From the NCBI GenBank assembly GCA_020629635.1, contig JAHDCX010000011.1, positions 1 to 64,000 of the forward strand: 64,000 nucleotides of DNA. The letters are read 5' to 3'. Source of the DNA: Acidimicrobiales bacterium (GTDB taxonomy: Bacteria; Actinomycetota; Acidimicrobiia; Acidimicrobiales; SHLQ01). Each line of letters begins with the position of its first letter. The stretch's first letter is position 1. Positions 17,385 through 25,493 of this stretch are shown in pieces. The notes under the pieces are model-generated. The model was not told the origin of the DNA and did not search any database. It was given only the letters and a program-made list of their open reading frames with translations. Position numbers and translations under genes: made by a program.

Positions 17385-18200
17385 TCAGAGTCGGACCCAG
17401 CCGTGTTCGATCTCGACTTCGGCGTCGGCGTAGCCATCATCTTCGGGGAGCAACACCTCGTAGGCACCGTCCGGATCATTCACGCGGACGCGTCGCGGCT
17501 CGGGACGTGACCGGGCTGCGGTGAGGACGTCGCTGGTCGAGTCGTAACGCCGCAGACACGCAAGGATGCGATGCGTGACGCCCATCATCGGAAACGTGTC
17601 GGCCGTCCACAGATCGATCGCGTCCGCAGGCCGGACCCAGCGGGCGTCGACGATCTCGTCGCCATCAACCGACTCGACCTGACCATCGGGGGCACGCGCC
17701 ACGAGGAACCGTGTGTCGAATCGCCTCGGCGGGCCGACTGGCGTGATGAACCGGGCGACCTCGGTGATGTCGGTGAGATCGAGCATGAGGTGGCTGTCGG
17801 TCAGTTCGGCGAGCATCGAATCGCCCCGCCGGACGGAGTCGATGAGCGCTTCGACATGGTCTGAAGGCGTGGCTCCGAGCAGCAGACCTGCTTCTTCTGC
17901 GGTTTCGCGGACTCCGGCGACCCACCAGGCCAGCCCGTGAGATTCGACGCCGAGTTGCTCGGACGCCTCGGCATCGGAGACGCCGGCGACGACCGCCGAC
18001 CAGGCCCCGATGTCGGTGTCATCGGGGTCGACCCGCCCTCCGGGAAACACCCAGACGCTCGGCGCGAACACAGCCTTGGGAGTGCGTTGCACCATCAACA
18101 CCTCGAAGGCGGGTTCGTCGCGAAGCACGACGATCGTTGCCGCGTCCCGCACATTCACGGCCCCGGCATCGTCGACGGCGTTGAGGCGATGGCGGACCAC
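17385..18200 (-). CDS. NUDIX hydrolase (NUDT19-like, split NUDIX box)
   Basis: 271 residues from GTG 18200. VWVFPGGRVDPDD and VRETAEEAGLLLG are the two halves of the NUDIX box GX5EX7REUXEEXGU, separated here by about 35 residues. That insertion is characteristic of NUDT19-like acyl-CoA-active hydrolases (family knowledge). The N-terminal strand AATIVVLRDEPAFEVLMVQR is typical. The likely substrate is a CoA derivative or nucleotide diphosphate. Frames reaching further upstream are low-complexity and overlap the next gene's promoter, so they were not used. Confidence 0.8.
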   Translation of the reverse strand: MVRHRLNAVDDAGAVNVRDAATIVVLRDEPAFEVLMVQRTPKAVFAPSVWVFPGGRVDPDDTDIGAWSAVVAGVSDAEASEQLGVESHGLAWWVAGVRETAEEAGLLLGATPSDHVEALIDSVRRGDSMLAELTDSHLMLDLTDITEVARFITPVGPPRRFDTRFLVARAPDGQVESVDGDEIVDARWVRPADAIDLWTADTFPMMGVTHRILACLRRYDSTSDVLTAARSRPEPRRVRVNDPDGAYEVLLPEDDGYADAEVEIEHGWVRL

Positions 18201-18273
18201 GGTCTGCACCCTAGACCGCGACCGAGGCGTATTCGGGCGCCGGTCGCGGGCGTGCGGTGGGCAGACTTGGACG

Positions 18274-19506
18274 ATGCGTCTCACCTCGCCCATCACCCGA
18301 ATCGCCCGTCGCGGGGCTGTCCTCGTGGCGCTGGCGCTGCTCGTCGTGGCGTGCAGCGGCGAGTCCGACGACACCGCGAGTTCGCCATCGAGCGACCCGA
18401 CAACGACCGTGGAGCCGACCGACACCACGACCACGGCAGAGCCCACGACCACCACCGAAGCCACAACGACCACCGAAGCGCCGCTCGCAGATTTCGAACC
18501 GATCGGGCTTGGCCCCTACGACGTTGGCGTCACCACCGTCGAGATCGGCGCGGAGACCGAACGGCCGCTCACGGTCGACATCTGGTTCCCGCTCGAGGAT
18601 GCGCCGACCGGCGACCCCCAGCAGTACACCTTCCTGCCCGGGATCTATTACGAGTCGCCCACCGCACATGTGGCAGAGCTTTCTGAGGCTTCGCCCGGCC
18701 CGTTCCCGCTCGTCGTGTACAGCCACGGCTCGGGCGGGCTGCGCTGGATCCACTCCAACTACACCGAGACCATCGCGAGTCACGGCCACATCGTCGTGGC
18801 GGCCGACCACACCGGCAACACGACGCTGAACCTGCTTGCCGACAACGCCGACGACCCTTCGGTGATCGCGGCGAATCGCCCGCAGGACGTGAGCCGGGTG
18901 ATCGACGCCTTCACGTCGAGCACGCTCGAGGCCGCAGCGCTCGTCGACGCGGAACGCATCGTCGTGACCGGACACTCATTCGGCGGGTACACGGCGTATG
19001 CGATGCTCGCCGGCTTCGAGAACGGCGATGTCGTCGTCGAACCCGATGCGCGCGTCGATGCCGTCATCGCCCTGGCTCCGGCAGCGTCGGCCGAACTGCT
19101 GCCCGATGCGCGGCTCCAGGGGATCGACGTGCCGACGATGGTCATCGTCGGGACCGACGACAAGACGACACCGATCGACCCCAATGTCGAGCGACCGTGG
19201 CAGCTGATCCCAGGCGCTCCGGCGTACCGCGTCGAGCTCGTGGCCGCAGAACATCAGACCTTCACCGACGTGTGCGACTACGAGGCGTTTCTTCCGACGC
19301 TCGGAGAAATCCCCGACTTCATCGGTGCCACGATCGCCGACTTCGGCGAGGCCGGCTGTCGGGAAGGGGACATGGCCATCGAGCGGGCGCAAGAGCTCAC
19401 CAACACGTTCGCCGTGACCTTCCTCGACGAGGTGTTCGATGGAGGTGCGCCGATCGATCCCGAAACGACCGAGATTCCCGACGACGTCGTGTACCTCGTG
19501 CGGTGA
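18274..19506 (+). CDS. Lipoprotein alpha/beta hydrolase (PAF-acetylhydrolase/dienelactone-hydrolase-like)
   Basis: A 410-residue exported lipoprotein: signal peptide ending LALLVVACSG (lipidated Cys about residue 27), then a Thr-rich linker of TTTTE repeats (residues 35-70). The hydrolase domain follows, with FPLVVYSHGSGG as oxyanion region, VVTGHSFGGYTAY holding the nucleophile Ser, and a late Asp (VGTDDKT) and His (AAEHQTF) in the expected order. It probably cleaves esters on the outer face of the membrane. Its stop overlaps the start of the next gene (GTGA). Confidence 0.85.
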   Translation: MRLTSPITRIARRGAVLVALALLVVACSGESDDTASSPSSDPTTTVEPTDTTTTAEPTTTTEATTTTEAPLADFEPIGLGPYDVGVTTVEIGAETERPLTVDIWFPLEDAPTGDPQQYTFLPGIYYESPTAHVAELSEASPGPFPLVVYSHGSGGLRWIHSNYTETIASHGHIVVAADHTGNTTLNLLADNADDPSVIAANRPQDVSRVIDAFTSSTLEAAALVDAERIVVTGHSFGGYTAYAMLAGFENGDVVVEPDARVDAVIALAPAASAELLPDARLQGIDVPTMVIVGTDDKTTPIDPNVERPWQLIPGAPAYRVELVAAEHQTFTDVCDYEAFLPTLGEIPDFIGATIADFGEAGCREGDMAIERAQELTNTFAVTFLDEVFDGGAPIDPETTEIPDDVVYLVR

Positions 19507-20414
19507 TCGAGGTCGAACCGTTCGAGCATCTCGGTGCCGACGTCCGAATCGACGACCTCGCCTCGCTCGGCGACGACGAGACGGAAACCCTCGTCGATCT
19601 GTTCCGAGCCCATGGCGTGCTCCGGATCCGAGATCAGCTCCTGCTCGACGACGAGTTGCTCGAGGTCGCGAGCCGTTTCGGGACCGGTGCACCTCGCCTC
19701 GACGTGGCGAGCTGGCCCGGCCCGGAGCTCTCGCCACTCGCCTGGCGCATGGTCGACCAGCGTCTTCCTCCCGCCGAGATCGCGCTCTCGCTGATTCGGC
19801 GTGCGCCGATCGAGGGTGTGTCGATCGAGGTGCTCTCGACCGCCAACGCTTTCGATCGACTGGACACGGCGAGCCGCTCGTTGCTCGAGACGATTCGCAT
19901 CCAGCATCCCGAGGCAGATCGCGCCATGCCGTTCGCCATTCGTGATGGCGCAACGGGACGGCCCACGATGCTCTTCGACCCGTCGCAACCGTTCGAGGTC
20001 GAAGGCGTCGAGGGTGTCGACGCCGACGTGTTGGGGGCCACGCTCGTGGCGCACGCGACTGAGGACGAGACGGGGCAGCGGATCGATCTCGACTCGGGCG
20101 ATCTGTTGATCGTTGCGGCGCGCGCCCATTGGATTCGTGTTGTGCCGACTCGGGCGGCCGATGAGGCTCGCCGGGTGGACGTCTTCGTCCCCGGACTTCC
20201 GCCGCAGCCTGCGGTCATCGATCGGCGGGAGCTGACGTTCGCCGAGCGTGCGGGAGCGACGATCGCCGGCGGGGTGATCGCTGCGGCGATGACCGGCATC
20301 GCCGAGGTCCTCGACCCCGAGCGGCTCCGTCAAGACATCGAGATCGTGTCCGAAGCTCCAGAACCTGAGCCGCTGACCGAGCTCGATTTTGGCGACCTTC
20401 CTCCCCTCGACTGA
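19503..20414 (+). CDS. TauD/TfdA-like protein lacking the iron-binding HxD
   Basis: 303 residues. The N-terminus, HLGADVRIDDLASLGDDETE followed by LVDLFRAHGVLRIRDQLLLD and EVASRFG, follows TauD/TfdA dioxygenases closely. So does NAFDRLDTASRSLLETIRIQ and the late GDLLIVAARAHWIRV, where a distal His is present. However, the facial-triad HxD expected near residue 90 is not there (the region reads SPLAWRMVDQRLPPAE). It may be a pseudoenzyme or a diverged enzyme. GTG 19503 overlaps the lipoprotein gene's stop, so the two are coupled. Confidence 0.6.
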   Translation: MIEVEPFEHLGADVRIDDLASLGDDETETLVDLFRAHGVLRIRDQLLLDDELLEVASRFGTGAPRLDVASWPGPELSPLAWRMVDQRLPPAEIALSLIRRAPIEGVSIEVLSTANAFDRLDTASRSLLETIRIQHPEADRAMPFAIRDGATGRPTMLFDPSQPFEVEGVEGVDADVLGATLVAHATEDETGQRIDLDSGDLLIVAARAHWIRVVPTRAADEARRVDVFVPGLPPQPAVIDRRELTFAERAGATIAGGVIAAAMTGIAEVLDPERLRQDIEIVSEAPEPEPLTELDFGDLPPLD

Positions 20415-20439
20415 GCAGCCAATGCACGACATGGCGACT

Positions 20440-20457
20440 TTGTGAACAGATTCACAA
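20440..20457. promoter_or_regulatory. Rex-type operator upstream of ndh
   Basis: TTGTGAACAGATTCACAA is an 18-bp inverted repeat with seven-base arms. It fits the actinobacterial Rex operator TGTGAACnnnTTCACA (established for Streptomyces Rex, which senses NADH/NAD+). It lies 34 bp before the ATG of a type II NADH dehydrogenase, an expected Rex target, giving redox control of respiration. Confidence 0.7.
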
Positions 20458-20491
20458 GGACATCGGGACCGGCGTTCGTCAGAATGAAGAC

Positions 20492-21922
20492 ATGACCTCC
20501 TCGCTCCCCTCCACCACGCCGGATCGCTCCCTCGAGGACACCGTCGTCGTGCTCGGCGCGGGCTTTGGTGGACTGGCGGCCACGACTCGTCTGGCCGAGC
20601 TCGGGGTGCCGGTCACGCTCATCGACCAACGCAACCATCACACGTTCCAGCCGCTGCTCTACCAGGTGGCGACTGCGGGCCTCGATGTCGACGACATCTG
20701 CTACACGACACGGGCGATCGTGTCCCGACACGACCACGCCTGCACCCGACAGGCTCGCGTGACCGACATCGATCTGGACACGCGGATCATCCGCACGGAC
20801 ACGGGCGACATTCATGGATGGCGGGCGCTCGTTGTCGCCCTCGGTGCCACCACCGCAGACTTCGGCGTCCCCGGAGTGGCAACGCACGCGTATGGCCTGA
20901 AGAGCGCCGCCGAAGCGACCGCAATCCGGGATCACGTACTCGATGCGTTCGAAGCCGCAAGCCGGATGCCGAGTGCCGATCGACCCGACGCGCTCACCTC
21001 GATCGTGATCGTCGGTGGCGGGCCAACCGGCGTCGAGATGGCCGGTGGCTTTGCGGAGCTGTTCGAACGCGTGCTTGCCGTGGACTTTCCCGAACTGGAT
21101 CGACCGGCGATGACCGTGACCCTCATCGAAGCGGGACCTCGCCTTCTCAGCCATCTGGACGAACGCTTGTCACGAAACGCCCTCGTGAAACTGCAGAAGA
21201 TGGGCGTCGAGGTCCTGCTCGACACGGCCGTTGCCGGCGTCGATGCCGACGCGGTTCGCCTCGCCGACGGCACGGTGCGCCCGGCCGGGACCACGGTCTG
21301 GGCGGCGGGAGTCAAAGCCAACCCGCTCGCCGAGCGCCTGGGAGTCCAGACGGGACGCGGCGGACGGGTCATCGTCGATGCCGAGCTTCGGTTGCCGGCC
21401 CATCCCGACGTGTTCGTGATCGGCGACATTGCCGCCACGCCGGATCTGGACGCCGGACACACCGATGAGCAACCGGTGCATGCGCCGCAGGTCGCGCCGG
21501 TCGCCATGCAGGCCGGCCGGTATGTCGCCGACCTGATCCATGGCGAAGGGGATGCGACGTCGCCCGAGCCGTTCGCCTACCGAGACAAGGGCTCGATGGC
21601 GACCATCGGCCGCAACTCGGCCGTGGTCGAACTCCCGAACGGTCTCCGGTTTGGCGGGTTTGTCGGCTGGCTGTCGTGGTTGGGACTCCACCTGGTCATG
21701 CTCATTGGCTTCCGAAACCGAGCCAACGTGCTCGTGAACTGGGCGTGGAACTACCTGACGTGGGATCGGGGCAGCCGAGTCGTCGTCGACGCAGACGAAG
21801 CCGAACTCATGCTCGGCACCAACGACACAGCCGAGCTCATGCTCGGCAGCGAGGGGACCGCTGGGCTTACGGAACCAGGGTCTCGGGCGGCGCTCCCCAA
21901 CGCCGACGCAGGACGTCCCTGA
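20492..21922 (+). CDS. ndh: Type II NADH dehydrogenase
   Basis: A 476-residue FAD-dependent NADH:quinone oxidoreductase. VVLGAGFGGLAATTRLAELG is the FAD Rossmann motif, TSIVIVGGGPTGVEMAGGFA the NADH one, and FQPLLYQVATAGL the conserved family stretch. The C-terminal part has a hydrophobic amphipathic region (WLSWLGLHLVMLIGFRNR) for membrane attachment. After it comes a short duplicated tail, AELMLGTNDT then AELMLGSEGT, seen also as a DNA tandem repeat. The Rex-like box upstream implies NADH-controlled expression. The 3' end overlaps the convergent glycosyltransferase gene by 56 bp. Confidence 0.88.
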   Translation: MTSSLPSTTPDRSLEDTVVVLGAGFGGLAATTRLAELGVPVTLIDQRNHHTFQPLLYQVATAGLDVDDICYTTRAIVSRHDHACTRQARVTDIDLDTRIIRTDTGDIHGWRALVVALGATTADFGVPGVATHAYGLKSAAEATAIRDHVLDAFEAASRMPSADRPDALTSIVIVGGGPTGVEMAGGFAELFERVLAVDFPELDRPAMTVTLIEAGPRLLSHLDERLSRNALVKLQKMGVEVLLDTAVAGVDADAVRLADGTVRPAGTTVWAAGVKANPLAERLGVQTGRGGRVIVDAELRLPAHPDVFVIGDIAATPDLDAGHTDEQPVHAPQVAPVAMQAGRYVADLIHGEGDATSPEPFAYRDKGSMATIGRNSAVVELPNGLRFGGFVGWLSWLGLHLVMLIGFRNRANVLVNWAWNYLTWDRGSRVVVDADEAELMLGTNDTAELMLGSEGTAGLTEPGSRAALPNADAGRP

Positions 21923-22739
21923 TCGCATAGAGCCGCCCTCGGGTCGACCAGCCTTCGATCCGAGCCGCGGGCCGGACGAGGCCGTGGACGAGTTGGGCGA
22001 CCGTGAGGACGAATCGCATCGCTGCCTTCCGGCGCCCGAAATGGACTCGCTGCAACAAGATGGTGTTGCGCTCTTTGAGGTATTCGACGAGCGGTGATGG
22101 CGTGTTGACGTGCGGGTTGTACACCCGGGCCCCTCGCATGAGCACGGTTCGCCATCCGGCGGCGATGGCGCGCAGGCCCAGATCGGCTTCCTCGTCGTAG
22201 GCGAAGTAGCGCTCGTCGAAGAGTCCGATCTCGGTGAGACACTCGCGGCGGGCCATCATCAGGGTGCCGTGCGGATAATCGACGGCTTCGGGGCCGGACT
22301 CGCCGAGCGCTGGCTCGAGGATCGGACCGAAGACGTGATCGACGCGGGGACGCATCCCATCGCCCACGTCCGCACTCACGAGACCGATGTCGGGGGTGTG
22401 CTGCACCGCATCGAGAATCTGCCCGAACACCCCCTCGCCGGGGATGGCGTCGTGGGGTGCGAGGGCGACCCACTCCCCCGCCTCGGACGACTCCAACCAC
22501 CGCTCGATACCTCGATTGGCCGCTGGACCGAAACCGGTGTTCGATCCACAGCGAATCAACTCGGCATCGGCGAACGACGAGATGCCGGCATCGATCGACT
22601 CCAGCACCTCGGGGGACGACCCGTTGTCGACCACGATCACCCGGCCGACCTCGGGCTCGGCGAGAAAGCGGCCGACCGTCTCGATGCACGCCTCCGGCTG
22701 GCGCCAATGGATGATGACCGCCGTCACCGGAGAAATCAT
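21867..22739 (-). CDS. Glycosyltransferase family 2
   Basis: 290 residues: TAVIIHWRQPEACIETVGRF, VIVVDNGSSPEVLESI (nucleotide-binding DNGS) and CGSNTGFGPAANRGIERWLE (NTGFGxxxNxG) are the rhamnosyltransferase-like GT2 signatures. A late FDERYFAYDEEADLGLRAIA contains the acidic ED motif, and the C-terminus is basic. It transfers a sugar, often rhamnose, to a cell-wall or surface glycan. Divergent from the COQ4-like gene, tail-to-tail with ndh. Confidence 0.85.
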   Translation of the reverse strand: MISPVTAVIIHWRQPEACIETVGRFLAEPEVGRVIVVDNGSSPEVLESIDAGISSFADAELIRCGSNTGFGPAANRGIERWLESSEAGEWVALAPHDAIPGEGVFGQILDAVQHTPDIGLVSADVGDGMRPRVDHVFGPILEPALGESGPEAVDYPHGTLMMARRECLTEIGLFDERYFAYDEEADLGLRAIAAGWRTVLMRGARVYNPHVNTPSPLVEYLKERNTILLQRVHFGRRKAAMRFVLTVAQLVHGLVRPAARIEGWSTRGRLYAIRDVLRRRWGAPPETLVP

Positions 22740-22772
22740 GCATCGAGCGTACGGAGCGATCAGACTTCGGAG

Positions 22773-23909
22773 ATGCCCGTTCCGTTTCCGTCCGACGACA
22801 CCGTCAATCTCGAGCCTCCCGACTTCGACGAGACCGTGGTCAACGCCGCGGCCATCCTCACCGCGACGCGTCCTCCGGGGGGCACCACCGAGATGCAGCG
22901 AGTCCTGTTGGACGCAACCTTCGAGGCGATGACGGGACATCGACTCGAGGGCGTGGAGCTCGACGACATCGATGCGCGCACGGCTGCGCAGAACCTCGCT
23001 CGGCGGGCGCCCGGATTCCGCATGCGGATGGTGCACATGATGGTGCTGTCGGCGCTGGTCCTTCGCCCCCTGCCGAAAGCGGTCGCGGATCGGGTGGCGG
23101 AATACAGCCGAGAGCTCGGTATCGACGATGACCTCCTCGGAACCGTCGAAGCGTTTGCGACGAGCGATCGGGCCCTCGCCGCTGTCGACTTCGAACGCAA
23201 CGGCTACACGAAGGACTGGAGCGACGACCGGAGCTCGGCGCTGCACTCCGACGCCTCGGGTTGGGAACAAGCCGACTCGGACGAGGCGCTCGCCGACCGT
23301 TGGCGGGCCTTGGCGGATCTTGCACCCGGAACGCTCGGAAAGCAGATCTCCGACTTCTACATCGCTCGCGGGTTCAACGTGCCGGGCACACCGGGATCGG
23401 CGCCGCCGCTGCTGGCGCAACACGACTGGGTGCACATCCTCGCCGACTACGGCACGAAGGTGGAGGCGGAGCTCGAGGTGTTTGCGTTCATTGCGCGGGC
23501 CAACGACGACCCCCGCGGCTTCAGCCTGCTCGCCATGGTCGTGTCGTTGTTCGAGACCGGGTATCTGGCCGACGGCGCCGGGCTGTTCGAGGCGTTTCCG
23601 GGCCAGTTGTCCCAGGACGGCATGTCGGTCCGGATCGGCGATGCCATGCGGCGAGGTGCACTGAGCCACGGACTGGGCGACGCACCCGACGTCGACTTCA
23701 TGGCCGTGGACTGGTTTGGCGTCGCCGACCGGCCCGTCGAAGAGGTCCGGGCGATGTACGGAATCGTCGCCAAGGACGAGGGCGCGGTGGCTGCGGGCTC
23801 CGTCGGGCCATGGGAGGTCGGCGGCATCTCCGAGGCGCAACTCGCGATGGGCATGGCGGCTGCCGAGGCTCGAGGCCAGCCCTACGACTCGTTCGGGGCC
23901 AGCGTCTGA
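22773..23909 (+). CDS. COQ4-motif protein with TerB-like N-terminal region
   Basis: 378 residues. LLAQHDWVHILADYGTKVEA gives H217-D-x-x-H221 followed by Glu233, i.e. HDxxH-x11-E, the zinc motif of the ubiquinone-biosynthesis protein COQ4. The N-terminal 60-140 region (RMRMVHMMVLSALVLRPLPK, AEYSRELGIDD) looks TerB-like and helical. A role in quinone metabolism would fit the nearby ndh, but actinobacteria use menaquinone, so the function is open. ATG 22773 follows a purine-rich CGGAG. Confidence 0.6.
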   Translation: MPVPFPSDDTVNLEPPDFDETVVNAAAILTATRPPGGTTEMQRVLLDATFEAMTGHRLEGVELDDIDARTAAQNLARRAPGFRMRMVHMMVLSALVLRPLPKAVADRVAEYSRELGIDDDLLGTVEAFATSDRALAAVDFERNGYTKDWSDDRSSALHSDASGWEQADSDEALADRWRALADLAPGTLGKQISDFYIARGFNVPGTPGSAPPLLAQHDWVHILADYGTKVEAELEVFAFIARANDDPRGFSLLAMVVSLFETGYLADGAGLFEAFPGQLSQDGMSVRIGDAMRRGALSHGLGDAPDVDFMAVDWFGVADRPVEEVRAMYGIVAKDEGAVAAGSVGPWEVGGISEAQLAMGMAAAEARGQPYDSFGASV

Positions 23910-23913
23910 ACGT

Positions 23914-24906
23914 TCAGCGCGTCCGGATGGCGGTGACGACGACAGAAGTGTCGAGGTCGGCCATTTGCTCGACCAATCGCTGGATCAACTCGTTGGGGAC
24001 GTCGATGATGCCAGCGGCCACGAGTCGCTGAATGTCGAGATGTGCGCTCAGTGCATCGAGTCCCACGCCGTTGGTCTCGACTGCGGCGACGTCGACTTCG
24101 ACATCATCGCCGTGCGCGTCGACGCCCTTTGGCGCGACCCACGTCGGAACGTAGACCTGCAAACGGCCGCTCCCGTCGGTGATGGTGCCGACCGTGCCCG
24201 GAATTGGACCGCCCGACAGTTCGTCGCGCCACACGCCGGTGAGCGTGGCTGACGCCGAGCCGCCGACGGACGCCCGACGCTCCTCGAACGCAGCCACGGT
24301 TTCGATCCGTCGTTCGTCTCGCCAGCCGTCCGGGACCGAGCTGGATGCGGAAAGCTGGACACGTCGGTCGGCGAGCCGGAGACCATCGCGGTCCATCCGT
24401 TCGGCGGCGAGACGCCGCACTGCTCCGGGATGGAGCTGACCGCGTCGATCATCAACAAGATCGCGTTCGAGCGCCTCGCCCAGCAGGTCGACCAGGCCGG
24501 CGATGTCCCATGCCCACAGCTCAACGACGTTCGATCCCGGTATGGAGGCGAAGACCCGGCCGCCGAGGTTGTAGACCGATTCGAGTTCGACCCAGAGCTC
24601 GAGGTCGTCTTGTTCGAGGATCGGGAGCAGGCCCGGGGGCACCGATGGGTGCCGTTGCGCCCACGCAAGGCCCGTCGCATCGACGCTGTAGAACCCACCG
24701 AGAAGGAGGCGGTCGAGTCGTGCCGGATCCTGCATCGTCCAGAACTGGCGGAGCTGTTGGGGCACCGCGCGAGGACTCACGAGCGCCGAGACGGTCGTGA
24801 TCGACGATGTCGGGACGCGGCGAATCGTCCGAGGGCGTCGCACTCCGTACGAGCGACCAGCGGAATGCAGGCGAGCGAGCGCCTCGTCGAGCAGGATCAC
24901 GCCCAA
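23914..24906 (-). CDS. Hypothetical protein
   Basis: Up to 330 residues, not matching a family I recognise. Positions about 30-60 (TVSALVSPRAVPQQLRQFWT) and 75-120 look helical. The C-terminal half contains a beta-rich segment (SASATLTGVWRDELSGG, GTVGTITDGSGRLQVYVP) and a conserved-looking acidic DALSAHLDIQ end. The start is uncertain: TTG at 24906 gives the longest frame, and an ATG lies at about residue 58. The neighbours give no functional clue. Confidence 0.5.
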   Translation of the reverse strand: MGVILLDEALARLHSAGRSYGVRRPRTIRRVPTSSITTVSALVSPRAVPQQLRQFWTMQDPARLDRLLLGGFYSVDATGLAWAQRHPSVPPGLLPILEQDDLELWVELESVYNLGGRVFASIPGSNVVELWAWDIAGLVDLLGEALERDLVDDRRGQLHPGAVRRLAAERMDRDGLRLADRRVQLSASSSVPDGWRDERRIETVAAFEERRASVGGSASATLTGVWRDELSGGPIPGTVGTITDGSGRLQVYVPTWVAPKGVDAHGDDVEVDVAAVETNGVGLDALSAHLDIQRLVAAGIIDVPNELIQRLVEQMADLDTSVVVTAIRTR

Positions 24907-25049
24907 GGTGTCGGTGCGTCGGCCGTTCGCCTTGATGGGGCAGAACGACCCGATCTGGTCCGGCTTCGAGCCTCAGGCCCAACGCCGAAGACGTCGATCC
25001 AGATCTCTGACAGACTGAACCCACCCGCTGCTCGAGAGGAAAGCCCCAA

Positions 25050-25493
25050 ATGGATGCTCGTCACGCCGAAACGGTGGAGGTCACTCGACTTCGCCGAATC
25101 ACCGAACGTCCCGCCGAGTGGGTCGCCGCCGCACCCAACCCGGTGCTCAACGTCGGCCTTGCGTCCGCGTGGATCGGGTTCCTCTGGTCGATCGGCTTCT
25201 TCGGCACGTCCGAGGCGGGTCTGGCCACCGAGCTGAGCACGCTCGACCAGTTCGCGCTCGCCATGTTCTTGGCCACCCTCGGCGGCCTCATTGCCGTCGT
25301 CGCCTATGCCCTGGTCAATTCGCCGCGGACCGCCGGAGTGTCGGCCGTGTGCGCGATCTCGATGGTCACCATCGGCACGTTGTGCGGCTTCGTCGGCCAC
25401 CCGATCTCCGCGTGGGGGCCGAGCACCTTCTTCGCCGGCGCAATCGGTGCCGCCAGCCTTGCGATCGCGGCCCGCCGCGCCCCAGCAAGCTGA
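25050..25493 (+). CDS. Small membrane protein (about four TM helices)
   Basis: 147 residues with a soluble N-terminal 30 and four hydrophobic segments (VLNVGLASAWIGFLWSIGFF, FALAMFLATLGGLIAVVAYA, VSAVCAISMVTIGTLCGFVG, FFAGAIGAASLAIAARRAP). ATG 25050 has a GAGAGGAAAG site upstream. It is the first gene of a three-gene unit with two transporters; its stop codon overlaps the apparent CTG start of the next gene. Confidence 0.7.
   Translation: MDARHAETVEVTRLRRITERPAEWVAAAPNPVLNVGLASAWIGFLWSIGFFGTSEAGLATELSTLDQFALAMFLATLGGLIAVVAYALVNSPRTAGVSAVCAISMVTIGTLCGFVGHPISAWGPSTFFAGAIGAASLAIAARRAPAS

Noticed and set aside
18201-18473. Longer N-terminus for the NUDIX gene reaching 18473
   Set aside because: The extra residues are Val/Ser low complexity antisense to the Thr-rich linker of the divergent lipoprotein gene.
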